Notes under the pieces: model-generated | What the model saw: the letters and a program-made list of their open reading frames with translations, nothing else | The model's database searches: none | What the model was told of the DNA's origin: nothing | In this document: positions 1 through 10,985 of the stretch, piece after piece | Layout: each line of letters opens with the position of its first letter | Position numbering within the stretch: position 1 is the stretch's first letter | DNA from: Periplaneta americana | Taxonomy: Eukaryota > Arthropoda > Insecta > Blattodea > Blattidae | Reading direction: 5' to 3' | Length of the DNA stretch: 64,000 nt | NCBI RefSeq assembly: GCF_040183065.1 | Contig: NC_091127.1 | Span: 26,075,891 to 26,139,890 of the forward strand | Made by a program: the position numbers and the translations under genes

Positions 1-246
1 TTAGTTATTACAGTAGCAGTATTCTTTCAACATTAGTTTTACTTTTTTTTACATGAACACTACAAAAAGAAATATATTTCGAAAAATTTACGAAAAAAAA
101 ACAAATTTGCTTAGTGAACACTGAAAAATAAATTTGCTTAAAATTACCATTTGTATACAAGTTACACATGGTACACTTCGAGATTCAGCTCCATATACTG
201 TATGTGTACTTAAAATCATGGTACTGTGTTAAGTCATTTATAATTG

Positions 247-1147
247 GGTGAAACGAGAGTTGAGCGACTTCCGCCGATTTTGGAATAGACACCGACGCAC
301 TTGAACTGCCAACATAGCTAGGAAAGTGCGATTAAGTCTAGCCATATTTGGTGTTAACAAAGTACCTGAATAAGAGTATGTTAGCCTATTTAATTAAAAT
401 TAAGATGTTCACAAATAGGCTTATTGGTATTTCTTTACTATTGCGTTACCACGTTAGGGTACAAATTTAATGTATTTATGTCCAGATTATAATTTTTGTA
501 TAAAGACTGTGGGGTCACTGCTACAAGATATCCTAGAGAAATTACTCAAGCAGTTGACCAATTGACCATATAGGCTACTTAATTATTATAGGCCTACATA
601 TATGATGATGAAATTGATGAAGGTTCAGGAGGAATTACTCGAGCAACGGACTGTAATTTAATCGTTGTTGGTTATACATATGATGAAATTAATAGACCTA
701 CCGACATTAGTAAATCAAGTCATTATAAATAATTACTGTATTGTCAGGAGTTTTCATTAAAAATATATTTACATCTTAAGTCTATCTTATGAAAACTTTC
801 GGCTTTTAGGTTTATGCCTAACACTTCTTTTCTTTAAATACGCCAATGATTGATGAAATTGGGCAGTGTTAATACAGTACAGGTACTATCGTTCAGATTT
901 ATCATGGTTCTGAGCATTGAATAATAAGTCCATAAACTTCCGGGAGACTTAGGCATATTATTCCGGTTAAACGAGCATTGAGTGACTTCCGCCGATTTTG
1001 GAATAGACACCGACGCGGTTAGGTTAGGTTAGTTTAGGCTTTTATTATCCCGTCAAGATGTATGATTTTTTGTTTTCTATGATGGCAGTTCAAGTGTGTC
1101 GGTGTCTATTCCAAAATCGGCGGAAGTCGCTCAATGCTCGTTACACC
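247..1147. mobile_element. TIR DNA transposon, non-autonomous, 8-bp TSD tataattg
   Basis: The left end (GGTGAAACGAGAGTTGAGCG) and the right end (reverse complement GGTGTAACGAGCATTGAGCG) form terminal inverted repeats of about 70 bases that continue through a shared core CTTCCGCCGATTTTGG. The flanks are identical: tataattg at 239-246 and at 1148-1155. A further copy of the same terminus in left-end orientation lies inside, at about 965-1016, so the element carries an internal terminus from a relative. No ORF is visible inside. An 8-bp TSD fits hAT, P or related superfamilies, but the terminus does not begin with CAG, so I leave it unclassified. It is related to the larger element at 27893-30383. 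Confidence 0.8.
1017..1036 (+). repeat. Short interstitial (TTAGG)n-like run
   Basis: Three to four units of TTAGG, the canonical arthropod telomere repeat, follow directly after the internal transposon terminus at about 965-1016. It is too short to be a telomere and is probably part of the transposon sequence. Confidence 0.5.
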
Positions 1148-1375
1148 TATAATTGTAACGAAACATGATAGGCTAGATAAGTGAAACAGCTACTACATAA
1201 AAGAAAAACTCTTATGTTTTACTATATATTCAGTGAAGTTCGGTAAGGAGTCCTCTGGTAGCCTGGCAGGCATCTAAACAGTACCCCAATTCCTGCCACA
1301 CATGACCAAGAACATCATGAGTAGAGTCCTGCGTTTGGTTACCCAAAGCCCCCAAGCAACCCCCAACAGTGTAGG

Positions 1376-2105
1376 CAGCGAATAGGGATTATAAAGAATG
1401 GACACTTCGCGTCGGTACCTTTGGTGTAGCCGGACCGATTTCAATGACCTTCAAGTCAGCTAGAGCGTCAGATTCTGCTTTCTCCCTAGAGTTGGCGCTG
1501 ACATCACACCAGCTAGCAGTCGACACAGCGGAAATATAACACATACAATTAATACATCTAGGTACATTATGTACTCAAATAAAATAAATTGGATCCATAA
1601 AATAATAAATCCGTCATTAACTGTAATGTCTAGACTCTAGAGTTCCTTTATAATGAGAGTTGAGACGTTGACCCCAACAACAATTAAAATAAGTGCTGAA
1701 AATGGAAAAACAAAACTCTTATGAGAAGTAAAACCATATACCTATATTATATTATATACAAATATTAAACGAATTCGATACTTAATTTTATAATGTATTA
1801 TATTATTTTATAATATAACTTATTATATCTGAAATACAAAATATTATTATTACATCTAGTTTGTCACTGAGAAATAAGGAAAAGCTGTTAACTTGAATTT
1901 ATTTGAAGCAAAGCGTTACTGGATTATGCAATAAGGTAGGCGATGTTTGGATCCTGTGTCTTAATTCTATTCTCAATTATTATCTTAGCATATGCTCGAT
2001 TACACTACCTCTAGCGCTTGAAAGTGGAACTAGCCGCTGGCGCACAGAGAAACAAAACACAGGAAAATTCGCTCAGTGTCCATTCTTTATAATCCCTATT
2101 CGCTG
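1376..2105. mobile_element. 730-bp MITE, copy 1 (7-bp TSD gtgtagg)
   Basis: The element begins CAGCGAATAGGGATTATAAA and ends with its inverted complement; the terminal inverted repeats are about 30 bases. The flanks gtgtagg at 1369-1375 and 2106-2112 are a 7-base direct repeat. A near-identical copy lies at 16515-17245, also with a 7-base TSD, and a truncated inverted copy at 5998-6268. The interior is AT-rich with no meaningful ORF. The CAG start recalls hAT, but the duplication is one base shorter than the hAT norm. Confidence 0.85.
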
Positions 2106-2112
2106 GTGTAGG

Positions 2113-2959
2113 TATGTATGGAGTATAGCTCGGGGGCATCCAACGCTACTTAGTTCAGGTCTGTTGTTCAGTGAACATACAAAAACAAAATAAAGCTAGA
2201 CGGTTGGTGAGGAGTGCTACAAAGAAGAATTTGGTAGTAAGCACGTCATTAGGAAAGAAGAAAATGAAGGTATTTTTATAAGAAAGAAGGAAAAATATTT
2301 CATTTGAAACACTTAAAATGTTTATAGTCATTGATTGTAATGTGCAGAGACTCTTACAGCACGCACTCATAATTTGTTTTATTTTAAGTTTGTGCTGACA
2401 TTTATATTTTTTTCATTTGTTAATTCCAAACTTTAATTAGATCTAAAGTATCTATATGCATTTTACTTATTGTAAAAATCAGGGGTAGACAAATTCCAGG
2501 TGCCAGGTAGCCATAGTGACTAAAAAGTTTTATGTGGTGCCTGAATTGTTTATAGCAGAGGTCTGCATCGGACATTTTCGCTCGAGCGCCAAGTAGTTCA
2601 TAGCATAATCAGATAGGTAGTGCACATGCATGATGGGTAAAATTGTCACGAGTGATAAATCGTCGAACGGTATAAGCCGAGTGTTAGACATTCGTTCTTG
2701 TTACAGTGATGAACTGTGTAGTAACATCATAGATGTTTATCATTTCAAAACTTTGCAGTTTTCAACTAACCTCTCCATAGTACAACTACAAAACTTGCTT
2801 AAAATGTAATATAAATGTTGTAGGTAAATGTTTTTTTTTTTTCCCACACAGGAATGATTTTGTTTTTGCCACATCTGATTGACGTTATTGGATGTAAATG
2901 TAATTATTATAAACGGAGAACACAATCACGATAATGCAAGAACCGTATCAAGTTTTCTA

Positions 2960-3012
<53 letters not shown>

Positions 3013-4122
3013 CTCTAATAATTAGTGTATCAATCTTTGCGTCTGTAACAGTTGTGCAGCATGATTTTACGTTTTATTATATTTTCTGTGACGTTATCTC
3101 TGTAACGCTCTTGCCAAATTCTGAGTCATCATATTCACTCTGTTTAATTTTTTTTTATCCACTTTATATTTATATATGTTTATTTTAATTTTCTTTCTAC
3201 AAAATTTATGTAAACATTTAATATTGTAAAATTCATGTAGGAGAGTATACTGAGTTCTTCTGGGCTACCTCCAATGGGAGGCAGTTATTATCTTATCTGT
3301 TATTAATCTACTGCTATATCAATAATATTTTGTAAAACGTTTCTACATTGTCGCAATATATAGGCAGAACACTGTGTATTATATTATATATGTGGTAAAT
3401 CAAATATTGAATAATTATTAATTAGCAATAATAACTGTATATCGAAGTTTTTCATACTATTTTATTTATAACTTCATGTCCCTGTTTTGGTACATTCCAT
3501 TAACTGTTCCATTAAATGTTTGTCATAAACTCAGAAAATAAAGCCTTATTTTTACCGTGTGAGCAAAACATATGTGTATCTTATCTGTCGCCTTCCATAC
3601 AAGATAAGACATGTCGGTGAGATGACCTTGTACTGTGCTTCTATTTATTACGAGTGTATCATAATCGATCGTATCTTACTCGAGGGTGCGACACTCGACC
3701 GAGTTCAAGCGAGCGATTTAACTCCAATGCAGCACTCTGGTTTATAGAGTTCAAAATTTGTTAAGTCTTCAATTTCTTTTAAGTCACTACGACTAATACA
3801 TAATGATAACGAAAGTAGTTGTAGGAAAAAATTCGAATGTGTTTTTTAAATTAGTATCATTACATTTCTGGCGCATCTCAAGATATTGTCTGACATACCT
3901 TCAGAGCCTCTATGAGAGCATATGTTTGCATTGCATATATATTTAATATTGTTTAATATATTTCAGTAAATGTATCTATATCTTAGCTCGAATGGTTTTC
4001 TCAACGCATGTGTGGACAAAATGTGGTGGCTCCTGAAAATAAAGGGGCTGATTTCTTAATTTTTTGTGTCAATTCCTAGTAAAAATTATCTTTTATTGCA
4101 TATAAGCTGCCTTTAAATAAAT
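2113..4122. other. AT-rich intergenic stretch, no gene seen
   Basis: I see no supported gene. It holds a (TAA)n microsatellite at 2961-3012 and scattered T-rich runs. Short ORFs here lack domains, plausible start context or splice borders. Confidence 0.6.
2961..3012 (+). repeat. (TAA)n microsatellite
   Basis: About 17 uninterrupted trinucleotide units. Confidence 0.95.
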
Positions 4123-4169
4123 ACTTTGCTATTAAATAATTGATTAAATGGCGATCTTACTCGTGTTAA

Positions 4170-4320
4170 ATGCTGGGTAACTTTCAGTGCTGGACCCCCG
4201 GACTCATTTCACCGGCATTATCACCTTCATTTCATTCAGACGCTAAATAACCTAGATGTTGATACAGCGTCGTAAAATAACCCAATAAAATAAAAATAAA
4301 TAAAAAATAAAAAAATAAAA
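4170..4320 (+). mobile_element. 5'-truncated SINE (family E) inside the PLE, 11-bp TSD
   Basis: The sequence from ATGCTGGGTAACTTTC to an A-rich tail matches the 3' part of the complete SINE at 45806-46041. The flanks actcgtgttaa at 4159-4169 and 4321-4331 are an exact TSD, so it inserted after the PLE did. Confidence 0.9.
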
Positions 4321-4344
4321 ACTCGTGTTAATAGTGTAAGCATG

Positions 4345-4397
4345 TGCGGCTTACAGCTGTTTCGGTGCTTCTTCACACCATCCTCGGAGCCTTCTAG
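4345..4397 (-). ncRNA. Hammerhead-like motif at PLE 3' end (decayed)
   Basis: On the minus strand the order is CCGAGGATGG, a hairpin closed by GGTG/CACC, then CGAAAC and AGCTGTAAGC, just downstream of the PLE ORF. This resembles the hammerhead order CUGANGA, helix II, GAAA, but here the first C-U-G-A reads C-C-G-A. PLEs are known to carry hammerhead motifs; activity of this copy is unlikely. Confidence 0.4.
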
Positions 4398-5244
4398 ATA
4401 TCGGCATCATCTCGAACTTCGCTGCCTGTTGTGTGGGTGCGTTCGATTGTTGAAAAGTGTTGAAATGTGGTATCAAATAGTGTGTGTGTTCTGAAATTGA
4501 TCTGTGTGTTGAGAATTTGATTACGGTGTGTTTTAGTGTGTCTGTATATTTCATATTGTTCTAGTGTGTTGAGTTTTTGGTTTTTGGGTTGTATGTGTAG
4601 GATTTCCATGTCTGTATTTATGTTATTGTATGTGTGGTTAGCATTAGTTATGTGTTCGGCATATGTAGATGTATTGTGTCCTCTGGTTATTGCCTTAATG
4701 TGTTCTTGTATCGAGTTTGGAATGATCTGCCTGTCTGTCCAATGTAGAAACTGTCGCAACTATTGCATGTGAGTTTGTATACGCCTGTGTGGTTGTATTT
4801 ATTTGTTTGTGTTGTTTGTGTGTTGAGATGTCTTTGTAGTGTGTTTTCTGTTCTGTATGCTATGTTGTATTTCTGTTTTAACACGAGTAAGATCGCCATT
4901 TAATCAATTATTTATATTCAAGTGTTAAAAGTAGTGTACGAAAGATTCAACATGGACTTTGCTATTGTTATTAAATTCAAGCAGTATTTTGTACATGAGT
5001 ATTATTCCTGTTGTTCACCAACTTATACACACAGATAGATGTTAACACACAGTACCGGTGTGCGGAAAGACTGCTGAACTATTCCCCATTTCAATTCGGT
5101 TAATAGTCCTTTCCCCTCTACTCACACTCTCTACCTTCAGAGAAAGGGAAGATGTTGCTGTCCATCTCACAAACGTTCGATTAACTGACTTTCAACACAA
5201 TGACAAATTTTAATATTCAAAATTTTTACCGGTAATCTACATTT

Positions 5245-5990
5245 GAGTCCCGCACTGTGGCATCATGGTCTAAAGCAGCGTTTCTCAAACTTTTTTGAAG
5301 TGGGGACCATTTTTTAAAGTCAGAACAGTTCCGCAGACCACCTTACTTTTGTTCCCTTCGAAAACAAATTTATCATTCTCGCAGCATATTTTAATACCAA
5401 TAGGCCTATATTTATATTTTAAAATTGAATTAAGGTTCGGTACTTTGGTCCTCGGTTATGAATTCAGGTGGTCCCTGGCTGGTTACAGGCACGGCGCCAG
5501 ACGTGCAGGGAAAAGATGTCGCGAAACACCACGTATATAGTGCTTTAAATCCCTCTTTTGTTGCTGAGAGTAGAGTGGGAAGTCGATAGACGGGTAGGGT
5601 AATAAATTTCATAAAATGCAGTACTGGGAGAAAAAGTGAAATTCGATTGCCATGTTCATTTCCAAACTCTGAGATTTTAAGCTATAGTGTGATATGCAAT
5701 TCGTTTGAATTTTATTTTTTCTTCCATCTTTTCTGAAGGACCACAAGGACAGACCTCGAGGACCACAGGTGGTCCAAGGACCATAGTTTGAGAAACGTTG
5801 GTCTAAAGTAGGTATTCTGCCTAGGACTCGCATTACGGAATGTGCGCTGGTTCAAGTCATTAAGGCAGAAGAAATTTCGACCAGTGTATGGGACCGCTGC
5901 CCACCCAGCATCATGATGCACTTGGGGAGCTACGATAGGTAGTGAAATCTGGTTGCAAAAGCCAGCTATAACAGCTGGGGAGATCATCGT
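5245..5990 (+). mobile_element. tRNA-derived SINE (family F), split by a hAT insertion
   Basis: A tRNA-like head with an A-box-like TGGCATCATGGTC before the hAT insertion and a B-box-like GGTTCAAGTC after it (about 5848-5857). The body runs on to about 5990. The body from GAAATTTCG..CAGTGTATGG resembles the stretch at 39700-39900. The limits are approximate. Confidence 0.55.
5276..5800. mobile_element. hAT MITE, 8-bp TSD gtctaaag
   Basis: Termini CAGCGTTTCTCAAACTTTTT and the inverted complement ending GAGAAACGTTG are typical of hAT elements. The flanks gtctaaag at 5268-5275 and 5801-5808 are an exact 8-base TSD. There is no coding capacity; subterminal GGACCAC-type repeats are visible near the right end. 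The target is a SINE head. Confidence 0.9.
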
Positions 5991-5997
5991 GTAGATG

Positions 5998-6268
5998 AGT
6001 CTAGAGTCTAGACATTACAGTTAATGACGGATTTATTATTTCATCGGTCCAATTTATTTTATTTGAGTAGATAATGTACCTAGATGTATTAATTGTATGT
6101 GTTATATTTCCGCTTTGTGTCGACTGCTAGCTGGTGTGATGTCTGTGCCAACTCCTGGAAGAAAGCAGAATCTCACGCTCAAACTGGTTTGAAGGTCATT
6201 GAAATACATCCTGCTACATCAAAGGTACCGACGCGAAGTGTCCATACCATATAATTATCTATACGCTG
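5998..6268. mobile_element. Truncated, diverged third copy of the 730-bp MITE
   Basis: The sequence is the reverse complement of the left third of the element at 1376-2105, from CTAGAGTCTAGACATTACAG to a decayed terminus ending ACGCTG. It is clearly more diverged than the other two copies. Confidence 0.8.
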
Positions 6269-6514
6269 CCTAACCTGTCACTGATTCTCGCCCTTACGAG
6301 AACTCTCAATTTACCAAACAACGTAAAATTCTGTATCGTATTCTATAGTAGACCAACTTTCAGCCCTTTTTCCAAATCAAAGAAAATGAACATCTAAAAT
6401 GAAACAAAGCAGCAACATTATCAGTTTATCCTCAGAAGACAATATACACTACGAAATAATTGCCAAGGAAAATATGTGAACTAAAAATGTGAACACAATT
6501 TAAGCTCTAAAGTA

Positions 6515-6738
6515 CAGAGAGTTCCTATGAATACCAATGCCAAGTAGTAGTGTTCAGTCAGCTTAATGACTGTAGTAAGGGCTGAGGAAGCTAAGCTGTA
6601 AAGGGTGGATTGAGACTGGTCTGCATAGGACAGCGTGCTCAGAATTGTTCGTACACTGTTGTACGATCACTCGCCACCCACCAACAGATTCTGTTAGGTA
6701 AAGGTTGAAAAGGGACCAGTGTTTATAGGAACTCTCTG
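6515..6738. mobile_element. Short Tc1/mariner-type MITE (TA-flanked)
   Basis: Terminal inverted repeats CAGAGAGTTCCTATGAA at the left and the complement of CAGAGAGTTCCTATAAA at the right, flanked by TA on both sides (6513-6514, 6739-6740). It is 224 bases long with no ORF. Confidence 0.75.
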
Positions 6739-7165
6739 TACAACTAAACTAACTTGAAAATTCAGTTTCTTTGGTAGGTCTAACACAATTGTAAAGAAAT
6801 ACCAAAAGTTCTCTGAAACAAATTCTAGCTACACTTTTAATGTGTTAAATGAAGAAAGGTGGAGAAGGAACTGAGAAGAGTAGACCTGGGTAAACTTTGG
6901 GTGGGCTAAGTCTACAGAAGTCATGTCGACAGCGTCTACCTTGTTGTGGATAGGCTATATCACAATCAGAATCTTAAGGAACATATCCGTGTAGCCTATT
7001 TCTTAAATAAATTCGCAAGAAACTGTGTATCATTCATTAACAATTTATTCCCTCGCATTCTTTTACTCTTTATAGGTCCAGGCTAATCGATCATCTGTTA
7101 TTTAGAACTAATATAAGCAATGCGTGACACAAAACCAAATTTCATGTTGAAGCTAATTTTGACTA

Positions 7166-7277
7166 TATTATCCGGTGTGGCTTAGTGGATAAAGCATCAG
7201 CACGTAGAGCTGAAAACCCGGGTTCAAATCCCGGCGCCGGAGAGAATTTTTCTCCGTTCCATTACTCTTCCATCGTA
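7166..7277 (+). mobile_element. SINE family A, short copy with intact tRNA-like fold, 12-bp TSD
   Basis: Positions 7171-7241 fold as a full 71-base cloverleaf: acceptor stem TCCGGTG/CGCCGGA, a 4-bp D stem, a 5-bp anticodon stem around loop ACGTAGA, and a T arm CCGGG/CCCGG with loop TTCAAAT. The flanks taattttgacta at 7154-7165 and 7278-7289 are a TSD, so this is a retroposed SINE, not a tRNA gene. Position 33 of the loop is C rather than the near-universal T. A longer copy at 27005-27375 shows the tRNA-like part at the 3' end of the element. Confidence 0.85.
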
Positions 7278-7424
7278 TAATTTTGACTAGCTATGGGGGC
7301 GGGTAAGGGGTGTTGAATGTTTATGTTGCAGTAGAATAATTGGATTATTTTGTCATGCTTTGTTTTCAATTTTAAACATGACTTTTCAAAGTCAAGGAGC
7401 TTCAAATTTATAACTGAACCTCAC

Positions 7425-7810
7425 CTGTGATGTTGCCAATGCTGCAGCTTGCTGAGTTGTGTTTTTAATTGTGTTAGTAGCCGACTTTATCGTACCCCAT
7501 GTTTTGGCAAATGATGCTTTTTGATGGATATCAAAAATACCAGAACCAGAAGATCCTGTTCTCTTATTGTTTTGATGTTTTCTGCATGGTTTCAGACCTA
7601 GATCCACAGAATCCCCTGCAGGCCCAAGTTGTAAAAATACAATAGATTTTATCTTGTAGACAGTTTTACCACCAGGTAAATCTCCGACCGAGGCACTTTC
7701 CTTTATGAGCATTAAACGGCTGTCAAGAACAGACTGCAGTTCGATTTTACCAACAATACCATACAAGACACCAAGACATTCTGGATCATCAGCTGATGCC
7801 AAATCCCAAG
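7425..7810 (-). CDS. INPP5F: Sac2/INPP5F phosphoinositide phosphatase, exon 2
   Basis: This exon encodes about 129 residues matching the N-terminal part of Sac2 (INPP5F), a Sac-domain phosphatase acting on PI(4)P and related lipids on endosomes. Visible matches to the family include the LGVLYGIVGKI stretch, followed by LPGGKTVYKIKSIVFL and LKPCRKH. The acceptor is a T-rich tract ending TTTTTAG before CTTGGGATT, and the donor is CACAG|GTGAGG at 7425/7424. Joined to exon 1 the frame is kept (KSAWDL across the junction) and the exon ends in phase 0. The catalytic CX5R motif is not in this part. I found no further exons between here and base 1, where introns rich in transposons would be expected. 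The family identity is firm; the exact orthologue is inference. Confidence 0.85.
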
Positions 7811-7954
7811 CTAAAAAAAAATAAAATAAAATTATGATATCGTGCAAACTATTACCAATTACACTTATCAACATACATTTCTTCTGTCATGTTGACAATA
7901 TCAACAGACCTACATTAAACATAAAGAGTGGGAGTGGTTCGTCCCTGATGTTAC

Positions 7955-8081
7955 CTGATTTTGCTTTGAATTCGCCCGTTGTTCGATCCCACCATAAGCC
8001 ATATTCACCGTTTATGAATATATAATACTGATCAGTTCGGAATAGCTCCATTTTGGGAGTAGTCTTTCCATGCAATGACAT
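7955..8081 (-). CDS. INPP5F: Sac2/INPP5F phosphoinositide phosphatase, exon 1 (start)
   Basis: First coding exon of the gene continued at 7425-7810. It reads MELFRTDQYYIFINGEYGLW, closely matching the start of vertebrate Sac2. The family start corresponds to the ATG at 8051-8049; an in-frame ATG ten codons upstream (8081) is also open and could be used. The donor is AAATCAG|GTAACA at 7955/7954. With 97 bases from the inner ATG plus the 386 of exon 2, exactly 161 codons are present. Upstream (8082-8500) would hold the 5'UTR and promoter; I see no diagnostic TATA box. Confidence 0.85.
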
Positions 8082-8631
8082 AATTCTTTAGTAAAAATCA
8101 CCACAAAAATACGAAAATGTCACTCAATCTACTGCCATTTTGTTTGTCTCTAGAACTTCGTTCACACTTGACATGCACTCTCGACGAAATCGTATCATAT
8201 CACTAAATTTCTCTGACGCACAGGCACAACACAATAGAGCTCACTGACGACGACCTAATCTGAATTAATCGACTGTTTAAATATGGCTACTGCAAAACAG
8301 CTGTTTACAACCATAGGGATGATAGGGACATAGATAAAAGCGCTGGACACATTTTTTAATTCACTGGTTGCACTGCAACCCCGCAACTCGTTAATTTCAT
8401 CAAGAAATCCATTGGAGTTTAACGGAACTGTTCTTAAAGTCATCGATCGCTGGAATTCTAGCACTGCCCTCGTAATGCAGTTAATCGAGCGTTTGCACGT
8501 AAAGTCGAAAAACGTTGCGCATGGACCTGTGTATGATCCCTGATTACAAAGGGGTATGACTCTGGGTATGATCTATACTATGGACAGAGAAAAGAGCGCA
8601 CGCAAGCAGTAAAAATTCTGGTTTTTGGAGA

Positions 8632-8905
8632 TCTAGCGGTTTTTTGAGCTGCAGCGGTTTAAGAGATTGAGTTGGTGACACTGATCTTGACAGGTCAGTG
8701 TCACCAATTCAGCGATTTTTCCGCTAGATCTAGCGTTTTTCAGAATGTTTAGCGGGTAAAATTTATTACATTTGTATTGCTCATATAAGGATTTAGCGGT
8801 TTTTTTAACACACACAGCTATAAAATAACCATATTTTTACATTATTAATAATAATGCAATTTAACGATTTCTGCACTTTATCTTAGCGGGTTTTTATGAA
8901 TCGCG
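8632..8905. repeat. Cluster of TAGCGGTTTTT-like motifs with a 13-bp hairpin
   Basis: The motif TAGCGG(T)TTTT or its complement recurs about five times (near 8635, 8655, 8725, 8790, 8885). Between them, TTGGTGACACTGA and its inverted complement TCAGTGTCACCAA (about 8672-8707) form a hairpin with a 10-base loop. Function unknown; probably a decayed repeat. Confidence 0.5.
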
Positions 8906-9491
8906 TCGGTAACACTGACAGGCGTCTTTGATGTTTTCGCTTCAATCAGCTATGAGCCATTGACCTCTTGTTAGCAATGAACCCCTCTCTTATAGTTCCC
9001 TTGGCTGTAACTTAAATTAGATGGTAGTGTATTGCCTGCAGGGATTTCCTCTTGAACTGATTTTTTTTTTTTGGTCTTCCCTAACTGTAAGGCAAATGTC
9101 AGGTAATCCCACGACTAATCCTTTGGCTGCATCTCGCTAACACCAATTCATTCGATGATAAGTAATTTAGGAGTTGAGTGCCATTTGATAACCTACTATA
9201 AATTCACCCCACTTTTTGCAGCTTTTCTCAATTAGCGCAGAACAAACAACTTTCATATCTTCTAGAAACAGCCTGCGCCTGCCAAATAGGTAATACGAGT
9301 ATCTGGGTTGTTACATCTCTCTTCAAATTCCACAGAAACATATTTCATGTTTCCCTAGTAGTACCGTAGGCTACCACAGATGTGTAGTTTACAGAATATA
9401 TTTTTCTTTAAAAACTGTGGAGCATTCAGCAAGTATTTTTTTTTAGTTGGTTATTTAACGACGCTCTATAAACTACTAGGTTACTTAGGGT

Positions 9492-9524
9492 CAGTGGCGA
9501 TAAATAATCCTGGTGGTGCACAAA

Positions 9525-9562
<38 letters not shown>

Positions 9563-10906
9563 GGTACTAACTACTACATAACTATTAACATATGTTACGT
9601 AGGTATAGATTTACATAATTTTGTTAGTCAAGAAATTGCAGTTAATCAGTTTCTTATGTAGGCTAGCTCCAGTAATAGCAAAGTAAAGTGTTCAATTTCC
9701 ATTGCAGTACACCGTAAATAATATTGTTTTCGCTATATTGCGTTTTATAACACAGTTCACACGTTCACAAGCATTCGATACGTGTGTCGTCTCATCAGCC
9801 TTAACTGCTAAAAAGTCAGCAGCTTTCTTTATTTCTTTGAAATCTCATCATGGCATACATCAAAATGGCTTGAAGGACTTCGTTCTGCATAGTGTTTGAT
9901 GTGCTCTTAAACACTGTTCCTCTTTCCAAATGTTCCTTAAGAGTGCGTCTAATTTAGAACTGAAATTGAAGAGGCCAAGAAAAATACTAGCGTTTAAAGA
10001 TGAGTTTCCATGTTCGTGACCTCTTAAAGCCAACTCAAAAGCTCCACAAAACCGCACGCACTTATCTGTTCTTGGTAGCTTTATCATTGTGAAGTGCAAC
10101 AATCCAATTGTGTCTGTATGTTTGTTTGACCCAACACTGCTAATTTAACATTATTGTTGATGTGTGCAGCTGAAGAATCGTGTTTTTTAATTCTTTCATT
10201 CATGTGCTTCAAATCAACCATACCTGCAGAACGATAATCAAAATTATTTAGTTACTACAGACAGTCCTAAATTCAAACAGAAAAATAAATAAAATTCATA
10301 AAACGTACTTATTTTTGTCAATAAATGTTCACCATCGAACAATAGGCAAGGAAAACAAAATACAGCGTCTTTTACATTGCAGCTGCATATTGCATTTTTC
10401 ATAAGTCCGAATGTTGAATTTTCTTGTCACTTCTCTATTACTGTTCTTCGTCACTTATAATTTTAATTCATGTGTAGGTCTACCCATCTTCTTTATTTTG
10501 ATCTTTTCGTGTAAAGGTCTTATAGAAAATTACACATTTAAAAGAATTTGCACACTATTCATTGTAACATTTATGATGGAACGAGCTTGAGAACACATCT
10601 GAAAGTGCTCCTAACCCCTCCTACGCACACTGTACTGCCTCCCTACCATGGTCCAAAGCCTGCCAGTGAAACAGTATTACTGCGCATGCTCGAATGGAAC
10701 AGTGTGCCGAAAGTGTTGAGCGGGAAACGTAAGTCCCAGGCGTCAACAAGAACAGTACACATGCAATGTTACTTTTACATAGTATTATAATAAAGAATTA
10801 TGTCGCTCACATAGTCTACTGCAGCTCATTGTTATACATTTAAAAACATGCGTTATTTGAAGAGGTGGTGCACTGCTCCAGTGCTCCTTAAGAGAAATCG
10901 CCACTG
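9492..10906. mobile_element. hAT transposon relic, 8-bp TSD cttagggt
   Basis: Terminal inverted repeat CAGTGGCGAT at both ends; flanks cttagggt at 9484-9491 and 10907-10914. On the minus strand a transposase relic survives around 9700-10102, including CVRFCGAFELALRGHEHG, a signature of the hAT-like DUF4371 transposase region also seen in ZMYM-type proteins. The relic breaks into frameshifts and stops below 9860. A (TTA)n tract lies at 9527-9561. The element is inserted in a SINE. Confidence 0.9.
9860..10102 (-). pseudogene. hAT (DUF4371-type) transposase fragment
   Basis: An 80-residue open stretch with the CVRFCGAFELALRGHEHG motif and a following FLGLFNFSSKLDALL segment, typical of the N-terminal half of DUF4371 transposases. 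The reading continues in other frames toward lower coordinates with several stops. It is a dead internal fragment of the element at 9492-10906. Confidence 0.75.
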
Positions 10907-10985
10907 CTTAGGGTTGATGAATTGGTAATAGTGAATGGTATTTGGCGAGATGAGGCCAAGGATTCGTCATAGATTACCTAAAATT

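Larger units (their letters stand above)
4134..4955 (-). mobile_element. Penelope-like element (PLE), truncated, inverted ends, 11-bp TSD
   Basis: The flanks actttgctatt at 4123-4133 and 4956-4966 are a TSD. Inside, the minus strand (about 4900 down to 4394, broken by frameshifts) encodes a GIY-YIG endonuclease module: a Tyr-Lys-Leu-Thr-Cys motif followed by the FYIGQTGRSF motif, which is the C-terminal domain of insect Penelope-like retroelements. The reverse transcriptase is missing. Both ends carry the same 36-base sequence in opposite orientation (4134-4169 and 4878-4913), an arrangement known for PLE terminal repeats. A SINE has inserted into the left end at 4170-4320. A hammerhead-like motif follows the stop codon. 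Confidence 0.85.
9447..10985 (-). mobile_element. SINE family D remnant, split by a hAT insertion
   Basis: Sequence from TTGGTTATTTAACGACGC (9447) to the cttagggt target, then resuming after the hAT at 10915 through GGTATTTGGCGAGATGAGG to a decayed end near 10985. It matches the SINE at 40264-40517, which has a readable tRNA-like head on the minus strand. Confidence 0.75.

Noticed and set aside
2961-3012. CRISPR-like or regulatory array
   Set aside because: Plain trinucleotide microsatellite; the same holds for 9527-9561, 12232-12305, 41035-41093 and 51743-51785.
7171-7241. Candidate tRNA-Tyr gene (anticodon GTA)
   Set aside because: The cloverleaf is perfect, but position 33 is C, there is no intron, and 12-base TSDs flank a retroposed SINE whose relative is at 27005-27375.
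8255-8464. Possible divergent gene next to the Sac2 first exon
   Set aside because: No domain, no credible splice sites; the frame is on the same strand and probably promoter or 5'UTR.
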